DNA of 64,000 nucleotides, from NCBI GenBank assembly GCA_020633075.1, contig JACKEI010000005.1:1-64000 (forward strand), written 5' to 3'. The notes under the pieces were generated by a model. That model was not told the origin of the DNA. It saw only the letters and a program-made list of their open reading frames with translations, and did no database searches. This DNA comes from Sandaracinaceae bacterium (lineage in GTDB: Bacteria; Myxococcota_A; Polyangia; Polyangiales; Houyiibacteriaceae). Below are positions 9,400 through 17,250 of this stretch, in pieces. Position 1 is the stretch's first letter; every line of letters begins with the position of its first letter. Position numbers and translations under genes: made by a program.

Positions 9400-10065
9400 G
9401 TGACCAAGACTCAGGGGACGCTAGACGCTCTGGTCGAGCGCTACTTCGGCGAAACGACCGACGTGCAAGCGCTCTCTCTGGAGACGGCCGCGTTGGTCCA
9501 CCCCATCGCGTACCGAGCGGCGTGTGGCATGAACCTCGACGGTCCCGACGCCGAGGAGGTCGCGCAGGAGGTCGCCACGAAGTTCGTCAAGAGGCTCGAG
9601 AGCGGCGAACGCCCCCGCGGCAATCCCGAGGCACTGCTCTGGAGGATGGCGGAGAACCGTTCACGAGATGTGCATCGCGCGCGAAAGAGGCAGACCCAAG
9701 GCAAACAGCGCCTTGGCCTTGAGCTCACAGCTACAGCCGACGTGGCGCCCGATGCAGAGACCGTTTGGTTGACGCGAGAGCGACAAGTGCGGGTGGAGGA
9801 GATCGTTCGCGAGGTTCTTAAGGAGGCGCCAGCTTCGTATCAGAACGCGATCCGCAGCCACTATCTGGAAGGCGTTCCCGTAGAAGAACTCGCGAACGCG
9901 AACTACGCGGAGCTCGTTGTCGCTGGGGAGGTTGACGAGCGAGACCCTGCGAGTGTTCGAGAGGCCGAGCGACGCGCTCGCAACCGCGCGGACCAGCACC
10001 TGAAGCGGGGACGCGACTGGCTACGAATGCGACTGCATGAGCAACTGCGCGAGGGGGCAGAGTGA
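9400..10065 (+). CDS. Sigma-70-like (ECF-type) factor, operon A
   Basis: About 221 residues from GTG 9400. Region 2 is recognisable at 28-98: GPDAEEVAQEVATKFVKRL (the DAEEVAQEVF-type helix) and PEALLWRMAENRSRDVHR (the promoter -10 binding segment). Region 4 lies at 130-215, EEIVREVLKEAPASYQNAIR then a helix-turn-helix interrupted by a roughly 20-residue insertion (167-186). It should recruit RNA polymerase to specific promoters. It overlaps the NYN-like gene by 4 bases (GTGA). The frame is open further upstream but without sense. A weak candidate promoter, TTGCGC-16-TATCTA, lies at 9337-9364. No obvious membrane anti-sigma gene is adjacent, unlike typical ECF loci. Confidence 0.8.
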   Translation: MTKTQGTLDALVERYFGETTDVQALSLETAALVHPIAYRAACGMNLDGPDAEEVAQEVATKFVKRLESGERPRGNPEALLWRMAENRSRDVHRARKRQTQGKQRLGLELTATADVAPDAETVWLTRERQVRVEEIVREVLKEAPASYQNAIRSHYLEGVPVEELANANYAELVVAGEVDERDPASVREAERRARNRADQHLKRGRDWLRMRLHEQLREGAE

Positions 10066-11522
10066 ACGGTCTTATCCTCGTCGACCTGGACAATGTGCTC
10101 AATGGCCTCCGGGGCGAAGACGCGCTTGAGACCTTCACGCGGCGCGCATGTGAGCGCCGCGGCCCGGTGGCGGGTTCGTGGTCGGTGGTGTTTGCACTGA
10201 ACACGGCGGCGGTGACTGGGTACGCGCTGACTTTTGAAGGCCTGCGCGATGCCGGCCGCGCCCTAGGCGCCGCCGCCGGAGACCCCCAGCCGACGGTAGA
10301 GATCGGCCTAGCACTTACGATGCCGCAGACCGCCGACGTGCTGCTTGCTCGCCTAGCGAGAGAGGCGCCGGAGGCTGGCGCAGCGGGCCCGTACCACCAC
10401 GCAATCGTTTGCACAGCGGATGTGGGGCTCGCAGAGTCGCTCGGGTCAGTTCTGTACGTTCGCGCAGGTGGCACGGGCTGGCGCGAGACGCGCGACGACG
10501 GGTGGCTTGGAAGGGAGTGGAGAATGGCCGAGGGAGGGCGCCCCGTGGTGCGGAAATTCGCAGATGGGGCGCTGCGACTGGCGAGGCATTCGCAACCCGT
10601 GTTGGACCATCACACCGTTTGCGTGGGTAGCGGGATGGACGACTGGGCCGCGACCCGGTCGATGGACGTAGAGCCGGGGAGCGACCTGCGGAAGCTCGCG
10701 TGCCAGCTGGATGAGCGCCCGTGGCTCCTGTCTCAGGTTGGCGCGACGCGAAAGAGCGTGCGTGGGGTTGCACGCCTTTCCCGGTTGCCCTCTGATCCCC
10801 CGCCTCTCTTGGGGTCGGTCGCTCCGGACGAGGAGCTTGAGGTCAGGGGAACGGCTCCTCGACCGACGAGCGCTCACGAACCCAGCGCGGCTTCGGTGGG
10901 TATCGGCGCTGTGCGATTCCGCGGCACGGGCGCAACGGTCGCCTCGCGCTTGTCCCCAACAGTGCTCGCCTCGTCGGGCACCACCCATCGAGTAGACTTT
11001 CTTGGGGTAGTCGTGCCCGCTGCCTTGCAGCAGCTCAAGTTCAACGTTCCCCTGGGGGACGCCACGGTCTTGGTGCGGCTCTCACACAGGGGTGACGACC
11101 TCGTCGCGAAGGTCCAGCACAGCAGCGTCACGCAGCCACAAGCATGGTGGCTGACCGGTGCGACGACGGTGAAGAGTGAGCATCGGTCACCCAACGGTTC
11201 GCTGCTTCCGAAAAGCATCTCTGTGACCGCCGCCCCCGTGCGCCCGAGCGCCCAGTTCGCCGCACAACTGGCACTCGTGAGCCCCGTGCGCGACGGCGAG
11301 GAACTGCGCCTTGAACATGACGTGGCCGCAGGCACGATTGGCGTTGGTTGGACCCAGCCGTCATGCGGCAAGTCCCGACCAATGGCCGTCTTTTCCCACT
11401 CGCGACCTCTCCGGGGCGGTGACAAGCTGTGTGTGACGCCTATTCAGCTCAGGCGCCGTCTCGGCCCCCTGGCTCGGGCGCCCGAGGCCCTCTGGTCGCT
11501 ACCGGTGGTGGTGCCGCAGTGA
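10062..11522 (+). CDS. NYN/PIN-like nuclease-domain protein with unknown C-terminal half
   Basis: 486 residues, GTG start overlapping the sigma gene stop. The N-terminus GLILVDLDNVLNGL (Asp8, Asp10), then MPQTADVLLARL (Asp92) and HAIVCTADVGLAESL (Asp120) follow the order of acidic residues in NYN-family PIN-fold ribonucleases, which cut RNA with two metal ions. The remaining 350 residues are beta-rich, with a region 330-430 of alternating hydrophobics, and match nothing I know. Between the sigma gene and the protease gene it is the likely effector, or the proteolysis substrate that couples the two. Nuclease activity is an inference from residue spacing. Confidence 0.65.
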   Translation: MNGLILVDLDNVLNGLRGEDALETFTRRACERRGPVAGSWSVVFALNTAAVTGYALTFEGLRDAGRALGAAAGDPQPTVEIGLALTMPQTADVLLARLAREAPEAGAAGPYHHAIVCTADVGLAESLGSVLYVRAGGTGWRETRDDGWLGREWRMAEGGRPVVRKFADGALRLARHSQPVLDHHTVCVGSGMDDWAATRSMDVEPGSDLRKLACQLDERPWLLSQVGATRKSVRGVARLSRLPSDPPPLLGSVAPDEELEVRGTAPRPTSAHEPSAASVGIGAVRFRGTGATVASRLSPTVLASSGTTHRVDFLGVVVPAALQQLKFNVPLGDATVLVRLSHRGDDLVAKVQHSSVTQPQAWWLTGATTVKSEHRSPNGSLLPKSISVTAAPVRPSAQFAAQLALVSPVRDGEELRLEHDVAAGTIGVGWTQPSCGKSRPMAVFSHSRPLRGGDKLCVTPIQLRRRLGPLARAPEALWSLPVVVPQ

Positions 11523-11586
11523 CCAATTGTGCCGCGATACTGTCAGACACTGTGCCTCGCCGGCGTCTTTTGCTTGAGCACTCACC

Positions 11587-14500
11587 ATGATCCCCGCACG
11601 TACTGACCTCGACCTTGCGCGGCTCCTCGACTCCCGCCCCCGTCTGTGGCGTGGCGCCGAGGGGTTGCTGAACCTCCTCGCTGCAGCTTCTGTGGCCGAG
11701 CAGCCTCAATTCCAGCGGCTGGCTGCGTCCCTCGGGAGCGCCGATGATGGCGCATGGTTGGACCTGGCTGACTGGCTCAAGAGTTGGCCCCGCCCCTCTG
11801 GTGACGCGGAAGCTCTGAGCGTCTGGCTCGCGGAGGCCGAGCTGCTCGGGCTGTCGTCGTTGGGTCTCGCTAAGCTCGAACTCAAGGTGGACGGCGCGGA
11901 CACGACGGCCGAGACGCTCGCGGGTCTATTGTCGGAATGTGAGCCGCTCGTCGTCCACCGGACCGACCACGTGCTGCTCGCCGGAGAAGCCGAGCGGCGA
12001 CTCCGCGAGCTACGCATCGAAGTTAAGCCGTGGAGCTGGATTCAGGGCGGGACTGTAGGCCGGCTTAACGCGAGCGACGCGCCGTGGCGGGAGATTTGCG
12101 AGCTATGGGTGTCCTCGCAGCTCCATAGCGCTGACGCGGTGCTCCTGACGGACAGGGTGCGATCGGACGCGAAGCTTTTGCAGGTCTATCGCGACGTGGT
12201 TGCGGAGTGGTCCAGCGACATCTTCGTCACGCTCTGGAACGCAAACTGGTCGCTCGATGTAGCAAGGAGCGTTGACGAGCTCGACGTGGCTCACCGGCTG
12301 CTCAGCGTGCAGCTCCCACACATCGCCAGCGAGATCGAAGTCAAACAGCATGTCGAGGGCACGTGGTGGAGCTACCCTGATGGCCGTTCGGAGCTGGTTC
12401 CCCAGCGCGTAGCCGAGCATCGCTGGCATGATGACCTCTTGGGCGAAATGCTCACTCGGATTCACGTCAGCGAGCCGGATGCCGCTCAGGACGCGTGGCA
12501 CGCTCTGGTGAGTTTGCAGCGCGTCGCGAACGGGGAGGGCTCGAGCAGAGGCGAGGACGTGGCCGCCGCTGTCATCGAAGACCTGGCGCGCGGGCACCTC
12601 GGCGGGGCGATTGTTGAGGCGAGCGCCTGCTTCGAGAACGGGACCGACCTCGACGGGACGACCGAGCGTCTGGTGGACTACGCTTTTGAGGCGCGCGTGC
12701 GGCTCTCCGAGGTGCTTATGCGCCTGTCGGACATGGCCGTCGATGTCACCGCGGCGGCGGCCGCGCTCACGGAAGCCGACGAAGTTCATCGTGAACATGG
12801 GTCCGCTGTGTTGGTAGTTTCAGACGACGTCTACCAGAGTGTCTCGGACGGAATTCCCTTCGACCACGCCGAGTGGTGGGGCGCGCGTGCGCGACTGGAC
12901 CATCATGTTCCGCAGGGGGTCGTCGATGGTGCGCTCCAGGCAATCGCCAGTGCCTCGTCGGAGCGTCGCACGGGGACGGTGATTTCTTTCCCCCAGCCGA
13001 CGTTGCGGCATCAGTCGCGCCACGCGTTGTCGCGGGAGGTGACCAAGTTGGCCGCGGCAACGCACGACACGTTGTTTACGGGGCTTTCGGAACAACCTTG
13101 CGCTTGGTTGGCGAACGGTGCGGGCCCCACAGCCGGCTGCGTTCCGGTGTTGCTTCTGGACGAGAAGCGCGGCGTGGGCGTCGTGGCCGAACTTCGCATC
13201 GCCGTCGGCGACACGATCTCGGAGCACGAGCTCTGGCTGCGCGCCCCCGCGCTCCAGTACGTGGCGCGCCAGTCGATCCGGGACGCCTACTACGCCGCGG
13301 CTAGCACGACCCGTATGGGAGCGGCCCCGCACTCTTTCGCGCGGCATCGCATCGAGCTTGTCGTCGACCGTGCAGCCCTGATGGACGCCGAGATGGAGGT
13401 GGACGGACGGAGCCTCGGATTGAGCGCGGCACTCGCGTTCGCGTCTGCGTGGCTTGAAAGGCCGATCAGTGGGGACATGGCCGCATTGGGCACGGTCTCA
13501 CCTGGCGGTGCGGTGGGTCCCGTACACGCAGTGGAGCAAAAGGTTCGTTCGCTTCGAGGGGTCAGTGGTGACCGGCCGGTCCGTGTGATCTGCGCCTCAA
13601 TTGCGTCCGACGAAGTGCGGTCGGGTGGCGGCACGGATGTCCCCGTCTCGAACCTGGCTGAGGCGGCGGTCGGTGCAGGGGTGGCGCTCACAGAGCTTGG
13701 GAGCGCGCCCTATGGGTCCGTACATGACCGACTTCGCGCGACGCGCGACATCGTTTCCGACATCAAGACAGGAAACCTCGCGCGGCACGGTGCGGCCGCG
13801 ACGTGGGCAGGTGTCGCGGACGATCTGAGGCGCCTGGTGGACAGCTTGGCGAAAGAGAAGGCGGCAGAAGCCCTCCTCTCGGAAGCGCGTTGCATGGCGG
13901 CCCTGGCGTATTCGCACGCCGGGCTGCTCAACGATGTCCACGGAATGTTGCGAGGGGTCGAACGGCCACAGTCGCTCGGCCTTGAGGTGCGCACGCTCTA
14001 CGACATCGTTGCGGTTGGGGGCCTTGTGGATGGCCAGAGCCTCTCCACCGACAAGGGACGGGCGGGCGTGGCCGCACTTGAAGCCGACCTTGCAGAGCTG
14101 CGCGGCAGCGGAGAGACGTCGATGCTGGGCTACGCGGCCGGAACACTCGGCCGCGCCAAGATGCATGGCGGCGACGTCGACGGCGCTCTGCCTCTGCTTG
14201 AAGAAGGCGTGGCCCATCACCTTGCGGCTGCGCCTCACGAGAGCGCGCGCTCAAGAGTCTACCTCGCGATGGCGCTTCGGATGTCTGGGGATGCCGATAC
14301 GGGGATTGAAGAACTCTATCGTGCACGGCGCGAGCTTGAGACGCTGACCAGGGACTACAGCCCAGAGTACGAGGAGAGCTGCCAGCCGTTTCTCAACTAC
14401 GAACTGGCTCGCACGTTCATTGCGATCGACCGCCCCGAAGACGCTATCGCGACGGCGACCTCCGCGCTTCAGCAGGCGCCGCGCGCTTGGTGGCCCCGAC

Positions 14501-14682
14501 TGGGTATCCTACGGGCCCGCGCGTGGGCGCTGCGGATGGCCGACGATGGCGCCGGGGCTGACGCCGATGTGGAGGCCATGCGCGAGTTGGCGGTGGGCAT
14601 ATCCCCCCCTTACGATGAACTCGCGCGCCGGTTGATCGCGGAGGCGGAGGGGTTTCCCATTTTGGACGGTGAGGTTTACTGA
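11587..14682 (+). CDS. Lon-type (S16) protease domain fused to helical/TPR C-terminus, operon A
   Basis: 1031 residues. A Lon proteolytic domain occupies about 510-700: DGRSLGLSAALAFASAWL with catalytic Ser609, then GTVSPGGAVGPVHAVEQKV with Lys652. The Ser-Lys spacing of 43 equals that of E. coli Lon (S679/K722). No Walker motifs are visible in the 500-residue N-terminal part, so the AAA+ motor of Lon is absent. Residues about 720-1020 are helical repeats of TPR type (for example AAGTLGRAKMHGGDVDGALP), suitable for ligand or substrate recognition. Downstream of the sigma-like and NYN-like genes, it is likely a signal-gated protease acting on a partner rather than a bulk degrader. Confidence 0.8.
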   Translation: MIPARTDLDLARLLDSRPRLWRGAEGLLNLLAAASVAEQPQFQRLAASLGSADDGAWLDLADWLKSWPRPSGDAEALSVWLAEAELLGLSSLGLAKLELKVDGADTTAETLAGLLSECEPLVVHRTDHVLLAGEAERRLRELRIEVKPWSWIQGGTVGRLNASDAPWREICELWVSSQLHSADAVLLTDRVRSDAKLLQVYRDVVAEWSSDIFVTLWNANWSLDVARSVDELDVAHRLLSVQLPHIASEIEVKQHVEGTWWSYPDGRSELVPQRVAEHRWHDDLLGEMLTRIHVSEPDAAQDAWHALVSLQRVANGEGSSRGEDVAAAVIEDLARGHLGGAIVEASACFENGTDLDGTTERLVDYAFEARVRLSEVLMRLSDMAVDVTAAAAALTEADEVHREHGSAVLVVSDDVYQSVSDGIPFDHAEWWGARARLDHHVPQGVVDGALQAIASASSERRTGTVISFPQPTLRHQSRHALSREVTKLAAATHDTLFTGLSEQPCAWLANGAGPTAGCVPVLLLDEKRGVGVVAELRIAVGDTISEHELWLRAPALQYVARQSIRDAYYAAASTTRMGAAPHSFARHRIELVVDRAALMDAEMEVDGRSLGLSAALAFASAWLERPISGDMAALGTVSPGGAVGPVHAVEQKVRSLRGVSGDRPVRVICASIASDEVRSGGGTDVPVSNLAEAAVGAGVALTELGSAPYGSVHDRLRATRDIVSDIKTGNLARHGAAATWAGVADDLRRLVDSLAKEKAAEALLSEARCMAALAYSHAGLLNDVHGMLRGVERPQSLGLEVRTLYDIVAVGGLVDGQSLSTDKGRAGVAALEADLAELRGSGETSMLGYAAGTLGRAKMHGGDVDGALPLLEEGVAHHLAAAPHESARSRVYLAMALRMSGDADTGIEELYRARRELETLTRDYSPEYEESCQPFLNYELARTFIAIDRPEDAIATATSALQQAPRAWWPRLGILRARAWALRMADDGAGADADVEAMRELAVGISPPYDELARRLIAEAEGFPILDGEVY

Positions 14683-14717
14683 GTTGAGGCCGCAACACAT
14701 TCTGCGCGGAGAATGAA

Positions 14718-15125
14718 TTGGCGAGGAAGCGCGACAAGCGGTCGAAAGCAACAAGGACGCCAGGAGATCCAGCGGCACGTCTCTCAAGTGTTGGTTCGCG
14801 CGACGAACTAAATGCTCTCCTCCTAGAGCGCATCAAACTGCTAACAGGTAGGACCAGAGCCGGCCCGTGGCCCAGCTGGAAGCTAGTGGCGTCGCCTGAC
14901 CCAACGTACCCGGACGCCGGACTGCTCGCGAGCATGGCTCCTGCCGACGAGCGTGAACTCGCCGCTTTGCAACGAGCGTGCGAGGTCTTTCTTGGATATC
15001 AACCTGTCATAGACACTTGGCCGTGCATCGACGTTCGGGCGCTACAGGGTCTGTCGCCTGGCTGCTACGGAGTCGTGTACTGGGGCGAACTCGACGAACT
15101 CGCCCATCGTGTGCACTCGCCCTGA
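14718..15125 (+). CDS. Small protein of unknown function following operon A
   Basis: 135 residues starting at TTG 14718, with GGAG six bases upstream. The N-terminus is strongly basic (MARKRDKRSKATRT); the rest is soluble-looking with a cysteine pair (ACEVFL, WPCIDV) and ends GVVYWGELDELAHRV. It starts 35 bases after the protease stop, in the same direction, so it probably belongs to operon A. I recognise no family. The uncertain start leaves open that the true N-terminus is shorter. Confidence 0.5.
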   Translation: MARKRDKRSKATRTPGDPAARLSSVGSRDELNALLLERIKLLTGRTRAGPWPSWKLVASPDPTYPDAGLLASMAPADERELAALQRACEVFLGYQPVIDTWPCIDVRALQGLSPGCYGVVYWGELDELAHRVHSP

Positions 15126-15240
15126 CGCCCCCCGGCGCGCCCCATGCGCTGGCGTCCGCGCCGCCGCTGCCTGCCAGCGGCCTCGCCGCGTAAGGTGGGT
15201 CTCCTGACGTAGTCGTGGGTCGGCGAGGGCCGAATTGAGA

Positions 15241-15307
15241 GCGCACTCCAGTTCCTTCAAGCTCGGGATGTCTAGTCCCCAAACAAGAAGGAGCAGGTGG
15301 AGTGCGC
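15241..15307. repeat. Nested imperfect palindrome (67 bp)
   Basis: Outer arms gcgcactcca (15241-15250) and tggagtgcgc (15298-15307) are perfectly complementary. Inside them ccttc pairs with gaagg, and inside that ggga with tccc, separated by near-symmetric internal loops. The result is a long stem with bulges and a 7-base loop. It lies in the gene-free stretch between operon A and the IS66 remnant; the remaining sequence to 15418 holds nothing else I can name. It could be a mobile-element end, a structured RNA, or a folded-strand recombination site. Confidence 0.45.
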
Positions 15308-15418
15308 ATTGCAAAGATGGTTGGTCGAGCGCTCGGCGTCTCAAGCGTGGCGGGCTGTGTCCGCCGCTCCCTCGTTTAACCCACGGATAGTGCAGGAGAC
15401 CCGTGAAGGTCTGGTGCC

Positions 15419-15844
15419 CTACTCGGGCCAGTCGTTGAACTGCGAGACGCGCTGGACGTTCAACGGGGGGACGGCGTCGGCAGGATGAGCAGCGAGCCAC
15501 GCCGCGGGCGTGAGGGCGGGCAGGTCTTCGACGACTGAGATGCCGCGCGCGAGGCGCGGAAGGATGTCAGCGAGGTAGGCCTCCGGGTTGAGGCCGATGA
15601 GCTCGCAGGTCGTGAGGATGCTGAAGATGACGGCCATGCGGCGGCCCCCGTCATGCGAGCCCACGAAGAGCGCGTTCTTGCGCACGGTCGCGACGCGGCG
15701 GAAGAGTCGCTCGACGAGACCGTTGTCGATCGGGATGCGTCCGTCGGTGAGGTACCGGGTGATCGCCTCGTAGTGACGGAGGATGTAGCGCGCTGCACGC
15801 ACGAGGGTGGAGCTCGGTTCGAGCGTGTCGTTAATGTGCTCGCA
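15419..15844 (-). pseudogene. IS66-family transposase (TnpC) C-terminal fragment
   Basis: The open frame from 15844 to 15419 gives about 141 codons. It contains the IS66 DDE-transposase C-terminus: AARYILRHYEAITRYLTDG, then IDNGLVERLFRRVATVRKN with the catalytic-region glutamate, FVGSHDGGRRMAVIFSIL, and the accessory tail LNPEAYLADILPRL. A TAG at 15845-15847 closes the frame upstream, and the first two thirds of a normal transposase of about 500 residues are absent. No TnpA/TnpB genes lie nearby. This is a dead remnant marking past insertion. Confidence 0.85.
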
Positions 15845-15910
15845 CTACGTTCGCAGTTGCTGCCAAACAGGACCCGCCCGCGCGGTTCGCTCTTCAGTGC
15901 GTATTTCGCG

Positions 15911-15976
15911 GCACGTGGACACCTGTGTCGGCAGCATGTGGACACCTGCGTCGGCGGCATGTGGACACCCGGAGCG
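15911..15976. repeat. 23-bp tandem direct repeats (about 2.8 copies)
   Basis: A 23-base unit, beginning gcatgtggacacctgcgtcg, occurs at 15911-15933 and 15934-15956 with two or three differences, followed by a partial third copy (gcatgtggacaccc) at 15957-15970. It lies just outside the 5' break of the IS66 transposase fragment, in about 200 bases otherwise without a gene. It may be an element terminus or a binding-site array. Confidence 0.6.
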
Positions 15977-16042
15977 TAGCGACGTGAGGCGTCAGCCTCT
16001 TGGGTTGTTCAGTCCTGTTTGACAGCAGGCGGCGAGTAGCGC

Positions 16043-16633
16043 TCAGCGGGCCTCGACTGCCGACATGACGAGAGCGGCGACGCGCTCTTCCAGCACGGCG
16101 AAACGCACTTCGAGGATCCCCGAAGGCGCCGCGTCAGCGTCGACGGACGCCAAGGCCTGCATGATGGCCCGGATGGAAGCGACCTCGCCCAACCCGCCGT
16201 GTCCGGCCCCGAGCAGGGGCATACCAAGAACGAACGGTGAGTCCGTGTCAGAGCGCAGCTCACTCGCGAGCGTCAACGCTTCCATCACAGCGCTGGCCGC
16301 GCACGCCCTCACCCGGGTTGGGCCCGATGACCCGCCCGTTTCGGGGTCACGGACTTTGTAGTCCACGGCCGGGACATGGAGCACCCAGCGGAACGCCGTT
16401 GCCGTGCCCGCGCTGGTCACCAGGCAGTCGCCAGGCTGGAGAGGTTCATCGAACTCGGCCTCCCACGCGCCGCGAACCTCTTCCTGAAATGAGTGACCCC
16501 CGCAGGCTTCGCGAATGGCTCCGCTGACGCCTGAGCCGAGCCCGACGTGCGGGTTGGAAGCGTTCACGATGGCGTGGGCGCCGAGCGCTGGGTCCACAAG
16601 ACTGCCCACATGAACGGATAGGTGAACTCTCAT
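16043..16633 (-). CDS. Macro-domain (ADP-ribose-binding) protein
   Basis: 196 residues from ATG 16633. The N-terminal half shows the macro-domain ligand pocket: AIVNASNPHVGLGSGVSGAI (the NAsN and GxGvsgAI loops), then GDCLVTSAGTA and a later glycine loop LGMPLLGAGHGGL that contacts the distal ribose. Macro domains bind or hydrolyse ADP-ribose and its derivatives, reversing or reading ADP-ribosylation. It stands alone, with the next gene on the same strand 55 bases upstream, so it may be co-transcribed with that membrane protein. In a defence-rich region it could counter an ADP-ribosylating toxin or act in NAD metabolism. Confidence 0.85.
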   Translation of the reverse strand: MRVHLSVHVGSLVDPALGAHAIVNASNPHVGLGSGVSGAIREACGGHSFQEEVRGAWEAEFDEPLQPGDCLVTSAGTATAFRWVLHVPAVDYKVRDPETGGSSGPTRVRACAASAVMEALTLASELRSDTDSPFVLGMPLLGAGHGGLGEVASIRAIMQALASVDADAAPSGILEVRFAVLEERVAALVMSAVEAR

Positions 16634-16688
16634 GGGGCGACTACCTCCAGAGCAGGGTACGCAGCGCGAGCCGAGGCATCCAGTCGCA

Positions 16689-17198
16689 TCACTTGCTCGC
16701 CGCGTTGACGAAGCGTTGCGACACGCCCGATTCGGCGCACGAGAATTCGACCGCGCGCACGGTCGACTTGGCCGCCTTCCGGTCGAGGAAGCGGACGCGA
16801 GGGATGTCGTGGTGATTGGAGAAGCGCACCACGTAGCGGCTCCACCCGTCGCTCAGTCGGCCGTCAAACCGCAGCGACACGGGAACGCGACGGTCGTCCA
16901 CCAACTCGAGGTTGGCCCGGCACGCTTCGAGCGCGAAGGGGTACATACGCGCCGACTCGGCCAGCACTCGCAGTCCCAGCACGCCTGCGCTCCACGGCAG
17001 CACCGCCACGGCGAGAATGGAGTGGGTGGTGAGGGTGAAGTGGCGAGGGAGGATGGACAGGACGGTCATGCTTGGTAGACGCGCAGCGAGGTCATCTTCG
17101 GACGGCTGGCTGCGACGGCACAGCGTCAGGGCTCTAGCGGGCGAGAGCGCCAGAAGGTTGATGCCAACCCACACCACGAACAGGTTCCACCCGGTCAT
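16689..17198 (-). CDS. Small membrane protein, PH-like domain candidate
   Basis: 169 residues from ATG 17198, preceded by AGAAGGG. It has an N-terminal hydrophobic segment (LFVVWVGINLLALS), a second one at about 58-80 (SILAVAVLPWSAGVLGL), then a soluble beta-rich part with VPVSLRFDGR and SRYVVRFSNHHDIPRV. The layout (two membrane helices followed by a beta sheet with an NHHD-like segment) resembles the bacterial PH-type membrane protein at 20557-21069 in topology, though not in recognisable sequence. Function unknown. Confidence 0.6.
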   Translation of the reverse strand: MTGWNLFVVWVGINLLALSPARALTLCRRSQPSEDDLAARLPSMTVLSILPRHFTLTTHSILAVAVLPWSAGVLGLRVLAESARMYPFALEACRANLELVDDRRVPVSLRFDGRLSDGWSRYVVRFSNHHDIPRVRFLDRKAAKSTVRAVEFSCAESGVSQRFVNAASK

Positions 17199-17250
17199 CC
17201 CTTCTGCAGCGCCGCGCAGCTTACCACTGCGCGGCGCTCTCGCGTCCAGC

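Noticed and set aside
12103..12798. 231-codon minus-strand frame inside the operon A protease gene
   Set aside because: Antisense shadow; no ribosome-binding site and no recognisable domain.
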